Shown here one piece after another: positions 16,243 to 24,745 of a stretch of 64,000 nucleotides of DNA. Each line of letters starts with the position of its first letter. The stretch's first letter is position 1. Source of the DNA: Propionicimonas sp. (GTDB lineage Bacteria; Actinomycetota; Actinomycetes; Propionibacteriales; Propionibacteriaceae); the NCBI GenBank assembly GCA_013791955.1, contig VMSW01000006.1, positions 1 to 64,000 of the forward strand, read 5' to 3'. Both the position numbers and the translations under genes were made by a program. The notes under the pieces are model-generated. The model ran no database searches. It saw only the letters and a program-made list of their open reading frames with translations, and had not been told where the DNA came from.

Positions 16243-17114
16243 TGCGCCGCCCGTCGTTGCACCACGGAGTAGGCCCACATCACTAGCCCGACCACGGCAA
16301 TCATTCCGAGCGCGAGCACCCCGGCGAGGTTCTGCCGTCCGAGCAGGGTTTCGCTGGTCAGGGCATTGCGAATCTGCAGGGTGACGATCTGCGAACCCTG
16401 GCTGGCCAGCGCAGCGGCAGTGGCATAGGAGGAGAACGCGTTGGCGAACAGCAGCAACAAGCTGGCCAGGAATGAGGGCGCCAATACCGGTAAGCCGATG
16501 TGGGTCCAGAAGGTTAGTCGGGTGCCACCCAGGGTGAGGTTTGCCTCAGCCCAGGCCGGTTTCAGCGCCAACATTGCTGGGGTGAAGGTGATCACCATCA
16601 GCGGCACCTGGAAGTAGAGATAGGGCCCGATCAGGCCAGGCAGTTCGTAAATCCAGGCACCTTGGGCGAACAGGTCGATGCCGAAGCCCTCGGCTATGGC
16701 GCCCGTGAGCACTCCCTTGACGCCAATGGTGGCGATGAAGGCGAAGGCCAGCATGACGCCGCCAAACTGGGCCAACACCCCGGCTGCGGCATCGACCAGC
16801 GTGCGCATCAACCCGGTCTGCGCCAGGCCGAGCATGGCGTAGCAAATCGCCGCGCCCACTACGGCACCGACCACCGCGGTCAGCAGCGACAGCCAAATCG
16901 AATTCCAGAAGGTGCGCAGAATCACCGGGTCGGCCAGGGCCGCCAAGTTACTCAGCTCCAGCCCCCCGTCCACCACGACGCCGGAGGCGATGGCTAGCAC
17001 GGTCGGCAGGGCCAAGAAGAGGACCAGATAGAGCCCAAACGGCATCAACCCAACCCAGGCCAGGTTGAGCCGTCGTTGCTGCGCCCGACGCCGGGGTGAA
17101 GCATTGCGCTTCAC
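16230..17114 (-). CDS. ABC transporter permease (second importer, subunit 1)
   Basis: A 294-residue permease with a basic cytoplasmic N-terminus (KRNASPRRRAQQRRLN) and six predicted helices starting near residue 24. The coupling-loop region is near LKPAWAEANLTLGGTRLTFW. It forms a heterodimeric channel with the next gene, which it overlaps. The cluster order (binding protein, permease, permease, ATPase) is the standard importer arrangement. Confidence 0.86.
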   Translation of the reverse strand: MKRNASPRRRAQQRRLNLAWVGLMPFGLYLVLFLALPTVLAIASGVVVDGGLELSNLAALADPVILRTFWNSIWLSLLTAVVGAVVGAAICYAMLGLAQTGLMRTLVDAAAGVLAQFGGVMLAFAFIATIGVKGVLTGAIAEGFGIDLFAQGAWIYELPGLIGPYLYFQVPLMVITFTPAMLALKPAWAEANLTLGGTRLTFWTHIGLPVLAPSFLASLLLLFANAFSSYATAAALASQGSQIVTLQIRNALTSETLLGRQNLAGVLALGMIAVVGLVMWAYSVVQRRAAQWQS

Positions 17115-17154
17115 CCGGCGTCACTGACCAGGCCATCGGCCTGAACAAACGAAC

Positions 17155-18291
17155 TCACTGGATGGCCGCAGCCCACTTCTCGCCGAGCAGCTTGCCGGCG
17201 GCATCACTTTGAGCAGCGGTCGGCACCACGGAGGTAGCCGGAGCGGTTGGCAGCTTGGCAGCCAACGCGGCATCGATGGTGCCTGCCTTGGTCATGGCCT
17301 CCATGCGCACCGGACGGGCCCCGCCCTTCAGCCACAGGTTCTGGGCCTGATCGCTGTAGAGGAACTCCTGCCACAACCGGGCAGCTGCCGGGTGCGGAGC
17401 AGAAGCGTTGATGGCCTGGTTGTAGTAGGCGGCGTAACCGGCACCCGGCAGGATGGTCACCTTCCAGCTGGCCTTGTCTTTAACGTGGGCGGCATTGAGG
17501 TAATCCCAGTCGAAGACGACCGGGGTCTCGCCACTGGCCACCGTGGCGGTGGTCACATCGACCTTGAGCAGGTTGCCGGCCGACTTCATCTTGGCGAAAA
17601 AGTCGATGCCAGGGGTGAAGTCGTCCAAGGTGCCACCGCTCTGCACAGTGGCCAGGCCGACCGCCGCGAACGCAGCACCGGCCTGAGTCGGGTCGCCGTT
17701 GAGCGCGACTGCACCCTTGTACTTGGCGCCGAGCAGATCGTCCAGACTGGCCGGGGCGGGGTACTTGGCCGAGTCGTAGCCGACCGACATGTAGCCGCCG
17801 TAATCGCCGGTGTAGAGGCCGGTTTCGTCCTTCAGGTTGGCGGGGATCTCATCCCACTTGGCCACCTTGTAAGGAGCGAACATCGAGGTGTTCTGGCGAG
17901 TTACGGCCAGGCCCAGGTCGAAGACGTCCGGAGCAGTGTCGAGGCCAGCGTTGGTCTTGGCGGCCTGAATCTCTTCCGCGCTGGAGGAGTCCGGGGACTG
18001 CTCGCTGATCTTGATTTCGGGATAGGTCTTGGCAAACAGATCGAGAATCTCGCCGTAGTTGGCCCAGTCCCGCGGGAGGGCGATGACGTTGAGCGCACCC
18101 TCGGCCTTCGCGGCGGCTTCGAGCTCTGCCATGGTGCCGAAGCTGGCCAGGCTGGTAGCCGTGGCCGCCTTGGAGGCAACCGAGCCGGTGCCAGTAGGAG
18201 TAGCGGAGCAGGCCGACAGGGCCAGCGCTGAGGAGACGGTGATCGCAACCCCAGCGATCACCCGCCGCCCAATGTTGGACAGCATTTGCAT
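17155..18291 (-). CDS. ABC transporter substrate-binding lipoprotein (second importer)
   Basis: A 378-residue binding protein with a lipoprotein signal: a hydrophobic stretch near residues 12-26 ending in ALSAC. The mature part fits the type-2 SBP class that includes polyamine, iron and 2-aminoethylphosphonate binders; APDVFDLGLAV and VVFDWDYLNAAHV are recognisable hinge-region elements. It is the first gene of its operon, with a 266-bp upstream region in which I found no known riboswitch motif. Its ligand is unknown; it is not a close copy of the PotD in this window. Confidence 0.83.
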   Translation of the reverse strand: MQMLSNIGRRVIAGVAITVSSALALSACSATPTGTGSVASKAATATSLASFGTMAELEAAAKAEGALNVIALPRDWANYGEILDLFAKTYPEIKISEQSPDSSSAEEIQAAKTNAGLDTAPDVFDLGLAVTRQNTSMFAPYKVAKWDEIPANLKDETGLYTGDYGGYMSVGYDSAKYPAPASLDDLLGAKYKGAVALNGDPTQAGAAFAAVGLATVQSGGTLDDFTPGIDFFAKMKSAGNLLKVDVTTATVASGETPVVFDWDYLNAAHVKDKASWKVTILPGAGYAAYYNQAINASAPHPAAARLWQEFLYSDQAQNLWLKGGARPVRMEAMTKAGTIDAALAAKLPTAPATSVVPTAAQSDAAGKLLGEKWAAAIQ

Positions 18292-18557
18292 TTTGTTCCC
18301 TTCGGATCGTGGCCGTCACCCCGGGCGAACCGGCGCGCTACGGCTGATCGAAAGCTAGGGAATCAAGATGAAGAGTTGGACCCGACTTGGTTACCACAAG
18401 GTGATCCGTCCAGGGCCATTCGGTGCCCTTCCCGGCGACCTTGAGCTGGGCAACGCTGCCAAGCCCCGGCGCTGACCAGCGCAACTACCTTCTACACTTA
18501 GCCCGCTACGGGTTCGGTTGCACCGCCCGAAGAATCGACTGACGTTGGCCGGAGAAC

Positions 18558-19244
18558 ATGCAACTTCTGGAACGGATCACGATCGTGGGTGCCGGACGCC
18601 TCGGCGCTGCATTGGCCCAGGCTGCCGCCACTGCTGGGCTGAAAGTACATGGTCCGCTGCGCCGCGGCGAGTCGTCCACTGAGCCGACCGATGCCGTATT
18701 GCTGTGCGTCCCGGACCAGGCCATCGCCGCCGCTGCGGCAGGTCTTCGGGTTGGTCCACCGGTGGGACATTGCTCCGGTGCCACCGGCTTGGCGCCCCTC
18801 GAACCGCACACCGCTTTCTCGTTCCACCCCCTGATGACCGTTTCCAGTGGTGCTCCGACGTCCTTCACGGGCGTACCCTGCGCCGTCGCCGGGCACCCAG
18901 TCGCCCGCAGTCTGGCCGAGCGGCTAGGGATGCGTCCGATTGAGATCGCCGAGGCCGACCGGGCCGCCTATCACGCCGCCGCGTCGATGGCCTCCAACTT
19001 CCTGGTGACTCTGGAACAGGCTGCGGCCCAGCTTGGGGCCACGGTGGGGCTGGAGCGGGCCGATCTCCTGCCGCTGGTGCGAGCCACCGTGGAGAACTGG
19101 GCTCAACAGGGCCCCGACGCCCTCACCGGGCCGATCCGCCGCGGCGACCTCGCAACCGTCGCCCGCCATCGCCAGGCGTTGCGCGAGCGAGCCCCCGAAC
19201 TTCTTTCCTTGTACGACGCGCTGGCCGAGGTGACCGCCCGATGA
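18558..19244 (+). CDS. Rossmann/DUF2520 oxidoreductase of the pantothenate operon
   Basis: A 228-residue protein with an N-terminal NAD(P)-binding fold (ITIVGAGRLGAALAQAAATAG) and a C-terminal helical DUF2520-type domain (ADRAAYHAAASMASNFLVTL). Its fold resembles 6-phosphogluconate and ketopantoate reductases. It overlaps panC (ATGA) and precedes panB; the same association is known in mycobacteria (Rv3603c next to panC). Because no panE is seen here, it may reduce ketopantoate to pantoate; that is inference. A -10-like TACACT lies near 18492. Confidence 0.85.
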   Translation: MQLLERITIVGAGRLGAALAQAAATAGLKVHGPLRRGESSTEPTDAVLLCVPDQAIAAAAAGLRVGPPVGHCSGATGLAPLEPHTAFSFHPLMTVSSGAPTSFTGVPCAVAGHPVARSLAERLGMRPIEIAEADRAAYHAAASMASNFLVTLEQAAAQLGATVGLERADLLPLVRATVENWAQQGPDALTGPIRRGDLATVARHRQALRERAPELLSLYDALAEVTAR

Positions 19245-20071
19245 AGATCGTGCGCGACGTCGCCGAGGTACGAGCCGCTGTCGCCGGCGCCGGCCGGGTG
19301 GGGCTCGTGCCCACGATGGGCGCCTTCCATGAGGGCCATCTTTCACTGATCCGGGCTGCGCGAGCGCACTGCGATCAGGTGGTGGTGTGGCTGTTCGTGA
19401 ACCCGACCCAGTTTTCTGAGGCCGCCGACCTGGCCGCCTACCCGGCCGACGAGTCCCGGGACGCCGCCCTGGCCGAGGCCTGCGGCACCGACGTGCTGTT
19501 CGCTCCGAGCGTGGCGGAGGTCTACCCCGCCGGGTTCGCCACCACGGTGTCGGTGGCTGGGCCGAGCCTGGGCTACGAAGGGGCCCACCGACCCGGGCAT
19601 TTCGACGGGGTGGCGACAGTGGTGACCAAGATGCTGGCCATGGTCGGCCCTCAGGTGGCGTTCTTCGGCGCCAAAGATGCCCAGCAGGTAGCCGTGGTTC
19701 GGCGGCTGGTCGCCGATCTGCAGCTGCCGGTCACCATCGAGGTCTTGCCGATCGTCCGAGAACCGGACGGGTTGGCCATGAGCAGCCGAAACGTCCATCT
19801 CGACGCCGCCCAGCGCCGCCGAGCGACCGCGCTGTTCCGCGGGCTAACGGCGGCCCGCGCGATGTGTCTGGCCGGCGAAAAGGACACCAGCTTGCTGGTC
19901 GGGGCTGCGACCGCCGAACTGGCTGCCGAGGGCATCGTGGCCGACTATCTCGACGTCGTGGATCCGGCAACGTTCACGCCCCTGTCCGGGGTGGACCGGC
20001 CCGCTCTGGTCATCGTGGCTGCCAAGGTCGGCACCACCCGACTCATCGACAACCTGGAGGTGGCGCCGTGA
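19241..20071 (+). CDS. panC: Pantothenate synthetase
   Basis: A 276-residue enzyme joining pantoate and beta-alanine with ATP to give pantothenate. Family motifs are present: VPTMGAFHEGHLSLIRAAR with the HxGH-type nucleotide site, VVWLFVNPTQF, YEGAHRPGHFDGVATVVTK and the KMSKS-like MSSRN. Length is normal. It is coupled to the DUF2520 gene upstream and to panB downstream (GTGA). Together the three genes cover the vitamin B5 branch except panD. Confidence 0.96.
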   Translation: MKIVRDVAEVRAAVAGAGRVGLVPTMGAFHEGHLSLIRAARAHCDQVVVWLFVNPTQFSEAADLAAYPADESRDAALAEACGTDVLFAPSVAEVYPAGFATTVSVAGPSLGYEGAHRPGHFDGVATVVTKMLAMVGPQVAFFGAKDAQQVAVVRRLVADLQLPVTIEVLPIVREPDGLAMSSRNVHLDAAQRRRATALFRGLTAARAMCLAGEKDTSLLVGAATAELAAEGIVADYLDVVDPATFTPLSGVDRPALVIVAAKVGTTRLIDNLEVAP

Positions 20072-20964
20072 ACCGAGCGCCGGTGACGCTACTCAGCCTC
20101 GCTCAACGCAAACAGGCCGGTGAGCCGATTGTGATGGTGACCGCCTACGACCATCCCAGCGCCGTGATCGCCGACGAGGTCGGAGTAGACGTGGTCCTGG
20201 TCGGCGACTCCGCGGCCAATGTCGTGCTTGGCTACGGATCGACCGTGCCGGTGTCGGTGGCCGAAATGCTGATGCTCGTCGGTGCAGTGCGGCGCGGGCT
20301 GACTTCAGCACTCCTGGTCGCGGACCTTCCGTTCGGTTCCTACGAAGTCAGTGACTCCCAGGCTGTCCGCACCGCGCAGCTCCTGGTGAAGAAGGGCGGC
20401 GCCGACGCGGTCAAGATCGAACGGGGTGGCACGTCGGTGGACCGCGCCGCAGCGATCGTGGCGGCCGGCATTCCAGTGATGGGCCACGTCGGCCTTACTC
20501 CCCAAACAGCTGCCTCCCTTGGCGGCTACCGCGCCCAAGGCCGAACCGCTGATCAGGCAGCGGCGCTACTGCGTGACGCCTTGGCCCTGCAGGACGCTGG
20601 CTGTTTCGCCATCGTGTTGGAGGCCGTGCCCGCTGCAGTCACCGAATTGGTGGTACCCCTGCTCGACTGCGTCACTATCGGCATCGGCGCCGGTCCAACC
20701 ACTGACGGTCAGGTCCTGGTCTGGCATGACCTGCTGGGACTAAGCGGGCCTCAGCTGCCCCGTTTCGTGCGCGCCTTCGCCGACCTGCGCGAACGCACCG
20801 TCGCCGGCTTGAGCGCCTATGCCGATGCGGTGCGGAGCAAGGAGTTCCCCCAGGCCGAGCACACCTATCTGATTCCCGACGCCGAACTGGACGCCCTACG
20901 TCAGCGCCTCACGCCGCCACCGCACCACGAAGGCGAGGACCCTTCGACAAGCTCAGGGAACTGA
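20068..20964 (+). CDS. panB: 3-methyl-2-oxobutanoate hydroxymethyltransferase with repeat-derived tail
   Basis: A 298-residue PanB making ketopantoate from 2-oxoisovalerate and 5,10-methylene-THF. Visible motifs are MVTAYDHPSAVIADE, VLVGDSAANVVLGY, the metal-binding Asp in VADLPFGSYEVS, KIERGG and MGHVGLTPQ. The start is GTG 20068, overlapping the panC stop. The last residues (EDPSTSSGN) are encoded by the extragenic repeat CCCTTCGACAAGCTCAGGGAAC, which also gives the TGA stop. PanB normally ends well before this, so the tail is probably dispensable. Confidence 0.94.
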   Translation: MNRAPVTLLSLAQRKQAGEPIVMVTAYDHPSAVIADEVGVDVVLVGDSAANVVLGYGSTVPVSVAEMLMLVGAVRRGLTSALLVADLPFGSYEVSDSQAVRTAQLLVKKGGADAVKIERGGTSVDRAAAIVAAGIPVMGHVGLTPQTAASLGGYRAQGRTADQAAALLRDALALQDAGCFAIVLEAVPAAVTELVVPLLDCVTIGIGAGPTTDGQVLVWHDLLGLSGPQLPRFVRAFADLRERTVAGLSAYADAVRSKEFPQAEHTYLIPDAELDALRQRLTPPPHHEGEDPSTSSGN

Positions 20965-21040
20965 ACTACAGTTGGCTGAGCCCGTCGAAGCCCCAGACGC
21001 CCGACCCTTCGACCCTTCGACAAGCTCAGGGAACTGAGGA
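20937..21040. repeat. Inverted-repeat cluster overlapping the end of panB
   Basis: Two copies of arm A (TTCGACAAGCTCAGGGAACTGA) flank arm B (TTGGCTGAGCCCGTCGAAGCCC). The first copy overlaps the final codons of panB. The cluster lies between the convergent 3' ends of panB and phoH. Confidence 0.9.
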
Positions 21041-21045
21041 AGCCC

Positions 21046-22386
21046 TCAGACGCCGACGTCCTCCAGCATTTCGGTGACCAGCGCGGCAATCGGGGAGCGC
21101 TCCGAGCGGGTCAAGGTGACGTGGGCGAACAGCGGGTTGCCCTTCAGCCGTTCCACCACCGCGACGATGCCGTCGTGGCGACCCACCCGCAGGTTGTCGC
21201 GCTGAGCGACGTCATGGGTGAGCACCACTCGCGAGTTCTGACCGATCCGGCTCAGCACCGTCAGCAGCACGTTGCGCTCCAATGACTGAGCCTCATCAAC
21301 GATCACGAAGGCGTCGTGCAGCGAACGGCCTCGAATGTGAGTGAGCGGCAGCACTTCGAGCATTTCTTCAGCGAGCACTTCATCGATCACGTTCTTGGAG
21401 GTGACCGAGCTCAGGGTGTCGAACACCGCCTGGCCCCACGGGCTCATCTTCTCGTTCTCGCTGCCCGGCAGGTAGCCAAGCTCCTGACCCCCGACGGCAT
21501 ACAGCGGACGGAACACGATCACCTTCGAATAGAGCCGGCGTTCCAGCACCGCTTCCAGACCCGCACACAGCGCTAGAGCCGACTTACCGGTGCCAGCTCG
21601 TCCGCCCATCGACACGATGCCGACCTCCTGGTCGAGCAACAGATCCAGGGCGATGCGCTGCTCGGCGGAGCGGCCATGAATACCGAAGACCTCGCGGTCT
21701 TTGATCAGCTTCACCGTGCCATCGGGTACGACCCGGCCAAGCGCTGAGGAACCACTGCCGTGCATCACCACGCCGGTGTGGCAGGGCAGGTCCAGTGCCT
21801 CCGGGACGGTCGCGACTCCCTCGGCGTACAACTGATCGATGCTGACGTCGGCTACGTCCAACTCGACCATGCCAGTCCACCCGGTATCGGGGGTGAGTTC
21901 GTTGCGGTATTCCTCCGCCGTTAGGCCGACGGCTGAGGCCTTGACCCGCATCGGCAGGTCCTTGCTGACCAGCACCACATCCTCGCCCTCGGCGCGGTAG
22001 TTCAGCGCCACTGCCAAGATGCGCGAATCGTTGTCACCGAGCCGGAACCCGGGCGGGAGCACCTCGGGATCGGTGTGGTTCAGCTCGACTCGCAGGGTTC
22101 CCTCAGCCTCGTTGACCGGAATCGGAGCGTCCAGGCGTCCGTATTTCACCCGCAGATCGTCGAGGAAACGCAACGCGGTGCGGGCGAAGTACCCCAACTC
22201 TGGATGGTGACGCTTGGCCTCCAACTCAGTGACCACCACCACCGGCACTATCACCGAGTGTTCGGCGAACTTGCGCAGCGCGTGGGGGTCGCTGAGCAGC
22301 ACCGAGGTGTCGATCACATAGGTCTTCAATGCCACTGCTGATTCGCGGGTGCCCGAGAAAGCGATTCGGGTAGAGGTGCGCGGCAT
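21046..22386 (-). CDS. PIN-PhoH family protein
   Basis: A 446-residue two-domain protein. The PIN-type nuclease domain covers about residues 20-150 ([12 protein letters not shown], conserved acidic VVTELEAK, and [12 protein letters not shown]). The C-terminal PhoH ATPase has the P-loop [18 protein letters not shown] and Walker [15 protein letters not shown]. Members are thought to be RNA helicase/RNases linked to stress. ATG 22386 is chosen because AAGGAT lies 6 bases upstream; a frame extension to 22428 is less likely. It is monocistronic and convergent with panB. Confidence 0.92.
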   Translation of the reverse strand: MPRTSTRIAFSGTRESAVALKTYVIDTSVLLSDPHALRKFAEHSVIVPVVVVTELEAKRHHPELGYFARTALRFLDDLRVKYGRLDAPIPVNEAEGTLRVELNHTDPEVLPPGFRLGDNDSRILAVALNYRAEGEDVVLVSKDLPMRVKASAVGLTAEEYRNELTPDTGWTGMVELDVADVSIDQLYAEGVATVPEALDLPCHTGVVMHGSGSSALGRVVPDGTVKLIKDREVFGIHGRSAEQRIALDLLLDQEVGIVSMGGRAGTGKSALALCAGLEAVLERRLYSKVIVFRPLYAVGGQELGYLPGSENEKMSPWGQAVFDTLSSVTSKNVIDEVLAEEMLEVLPLTHIRGRSLHDAFVIVDEAQSLERNVLLTVLSRIGQNSRVVLTHDVAQRDNLRVGRHDGIVAVVERLKGNPLFAHVTLTRSERSPIAALVTEMLEDVGV

Positions 22387-22454
22387 GTCGATCCTTGTCT
22401 GGGCCGGCACGTCACCCCCGTCCGGCACCTGTCATACGGTCAACCGGAGGGGCA

Positions 22455-22494
22455 AGGCCTGGGCGCAGGCCTGTGGGTCTTGCTCGATCGAGCA
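22455..22494. promoter_or_regulatory. Two adjacent palindromes in the phoH-protease gap
   Basis: AGGCCTGGGCGCAGGCCT (22455-22472) and the perfect 14-bp TGCTCGATCGAGCA (22481-22494) lie between the divergent phoH and protease genes. They may be operators or 5'-UTR hairpins. Nothing else is seen in the 332-bp gap. Confidence 0.45.
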
Positions 22495-22718
22495 GGACAA
22501 CCCATGAGTACCTCTCGCCGGACGGGCAAGGCGTCCATCCGTGCTTCGAGCCTAGGCGCAGCCGCGCGACAGGCCAGCCGACACGCGGTAGAGAAACTGA
22601 GTCGAAACTCGGTATTGACCAGCTGTTCAACTAAGCATGCGGCTACCTGCTCGCGGCTGGCTGTCGGCGAGGCTGGTGGGTCGACAATGCGGTTGGCCGA
22701 CCAAGTTAGGACCCCCCC

Positions 22719-24671
22719 ATGACCGCCAAGGCCTGGATTGTTGCTGCCGCCGTAGCGTCGCTGTGTTTGGTTGGGCTGCCAGCCACTCCGAGCTTTGCCG
22801 AGGAGGCCAGCGAGACCACCATCGTGGTGACCTTGGACGGCGCCTCCTCAGATGCGGCCACCGCCGCTAAGCAGGCCGTCAGCGCCGCCGGTGGCAGCGT
22901 GACCGAAGTGCGTCAGATCACCGACACCACCGTCGCAGTCACCGTTGACCAGGGCGGCAGTACGGCGGCTCGAGTAGGTGATCGCGCCGAAGATCGCAAC
23001 GGGATCCGTGCGGCCGAGACCGCCAAGAAGGTGTACGCCACCACCACCGATGACGACTACTACTCCTACCTTTGGGACCTAAGCAATGCCGCCGACAGCC
23101 ACTATGGCGTCAACGCCGAGGATGCCTGGCCCACCGCCACCGGCACCGACGTGGTGGTCGGGGTGATCGATACCGGCATCACCGCCCATCTCGATCTGAC
23201 TGGCTCAGCTTCGGCCATCGTTGGCGGCAATGTGATCGCCGGCTACGACTTCATCAGCGACACCACCAGCGCTGGCGACAGTAACGGTTGGGACGCCAAC
23301 CCCAGCGACGAGGGTGACTACCACACCGTCGATAGCACCCTGGTGGAATCGTCCTGGCATGGCACCCACGTCAGCGGGACGATCGCCGCCATCGCCAACA
23401 ACGCCGAGGGCATCGCCGGGGTGGCCCCTGGCGCTTTGGTGCAGCCAGTGCGGGTGCTGGGGCGAGCCGGCGGTAGCGAAGTCGACCTGGTGGCCGCAAT
23501 CACCTGGGGTGCCGGGCTGAGCGTGGCAGGCGTCGCTGACAACCCGACCCCGGCCGACATCCTCAATCTCTCGCTCGGCGGAGGGGCGAGCTGCCCGACG
23601 AGCATCCAAACCGCCATCGACAACGCGGTCGCCGCCGGTACTGCGGTGGTAGTAGCGGCTGGAAACGAGGGCGTCGCGCTGGCCAACTCCTTCCCGGCGA
23701 ACTGCAACAACGTGATTAGCGTGGTGGCCACCACCTATGAAGGCACGCGTGCCTCCTACAGCAACTACGGCACTTCTGGGACGCCTGCCACCGTCAGCGC
23801 CCCGGGCGGATCGGCCGAATCTGGCAGTGACCCCAACGACTGGATCCTGTCCACCTGGAATAGCGGCACCACAGTGCCAAGTTCGGCTGCCTATGGCTGG
23901 ATGGTCGGCACCTCGATGGCCGCCCCCCACGTCGCTGGAGTTGCCGCGTTGGCTAAGGCCGCCAAGCCCAGCCTCACGGTGGCCCAGCTAACCGAGTTGT
24001 TGACCAGCACTGCGAAGGACGCCGTCAGTTGCACCACCGATGCCTGCGGCGCTGGCATCGTCGATGCACCAGCTGCGGTGGCTGCTGCGGCGGGTTCACC
24101 ATCGGCAACTCCCACACCAACAACGACCCCGACGCCCTCGCCGAGCACCGAGACGTTGAGCCTGGGCACCTTGACGCTGTCTGGCCAGGCCAAGGTCGGG
24201 GTGGCGTTGCGAGCTTCGGCCAGCGTGAGCCCGGCCGCAGCAACCCTGGCCTGGCGCTGGACGCTGGGTGGCACCGTGGTCTCCACCGCGGCCAGCTACA
24301 CGCCCCCCGCGTCAGCCAGCGGCAAAGATCTGACCATTCAGGTCACCGCAACCTATGGCTCCCAAACGCGCATCGCCGCCAAGGCAGTTCGGGTTGCGGC
24401 TGGCACCTTCGTCAAGAGCGCTTCGCCTAAGGCCAGCGGCACCTATCGAGTCGGCCGCAAGCTGAAGGCGTCCAAGGGCACCTGGGCGCCAACACCGACC
24501 AGCTACAGCTATCGGTGGCTGCGCAACGGCAAAAAGATCAAGGGCGCCACCAAGGCCACCTACAAGCTCACTCGCAGTGACCGCTACAAGAAGGTTTCGG
24601 TGAAGATCACCGTGAAGCGCGTCGGCTACACGTCCACCTCGGCCACCTCAAAGAGCCACAAAATCAGATAG
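22719..24671 (+). CDS. Secreted subtilisin-like serine protease (S8) with Ig-like C-terminal repeat
   Basis: A 650-residue secreted protease. The signal peptide ends near PSFAEEA (about residue 28), and residues 30-110 look like an inhibitor-type propeptide. The triad is Asp151 (GVIDTGITAH), His214 (SWHGTHVSGT) and Ser399 (GTSMAAPHVAGVAAL). A Pro/Thr/Ser linker at about 464-482 leads to two sandwich-like regions, the last holding SGTYRVGRKLKASKGTWAP. That last domain (about residues 570-650) is nearly identical in DNA to the end of the next gene. No sortase motif follows, so it is secreted or loosely wall-bound. Confidence 0.93.
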   Translation: MTAKAWIVAAAVASLCLVGLPATPSFAEEASETTIVVTLDGASSDAATAAKQAVSAAGGSVTEVRQITDTTVAVTVDQGGSTAARVGDRAEDRNGIRAAETAKKVYATTTDDDYYSYLWDLSNAADSHYGVNAEDAWPTATGTDVVVGVIDTGITAHLDLTGSASAIVGGNVIAGYDFISDTTSAGDSNGWDANPSDEGDYHTVDSTLVESSWHGTHVSGTIAAIANNAEGIAGVAPGALVQPVRVLGRAGGSEVDLVAAITWGAGLSVAGVADNPTPADILNLSLGGGASCPTSIQTAIDNAVAAGTAVVVAAGNEGVALANSFPANCNNVISVVATTYEGTRASYSNYGTSGTPATVSAPGGSAESGSDPNDWILSTWNSGTTVPSSAAYGWMVGTSMAAPHVAGVAALAKAAKPSLTVAQLTELLTSTAKDAVSCTTDACGAGIVDAPAAVAAAAGSPSATPTPTTTPTPSPSTETLSLGTLTLSGQAKVGVALRASASVSPAAATLAWRWTLGGTVVSTAASYTPPASASGKDLTIQVTATYGSQTRIAAKAVRVAAGTFVKSASPKASGTYRVGRKLKASKGTWAPTPTSYSYRWLRNGKKIKGATKATYKLTRSDRYKKVSVKITVKRVGYTSTSATSKSHKIR

Positions 24672-24745
24672 CAGAGCCGAGTCACCACCTGGTAAGCCAG
24701 TCATCGTGCCACAATCGGGACGAACGTTGACCCGTCAGGATCTGA

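Noticed and set aside
18292-18557. Possible riboswitch before the second ABC operon
   Set aside because: I looked for TPP, cobalamin and SAM-like conserved boxes on the minus strand and saw none; treated as ordinary promoter DNA between divergent genes.
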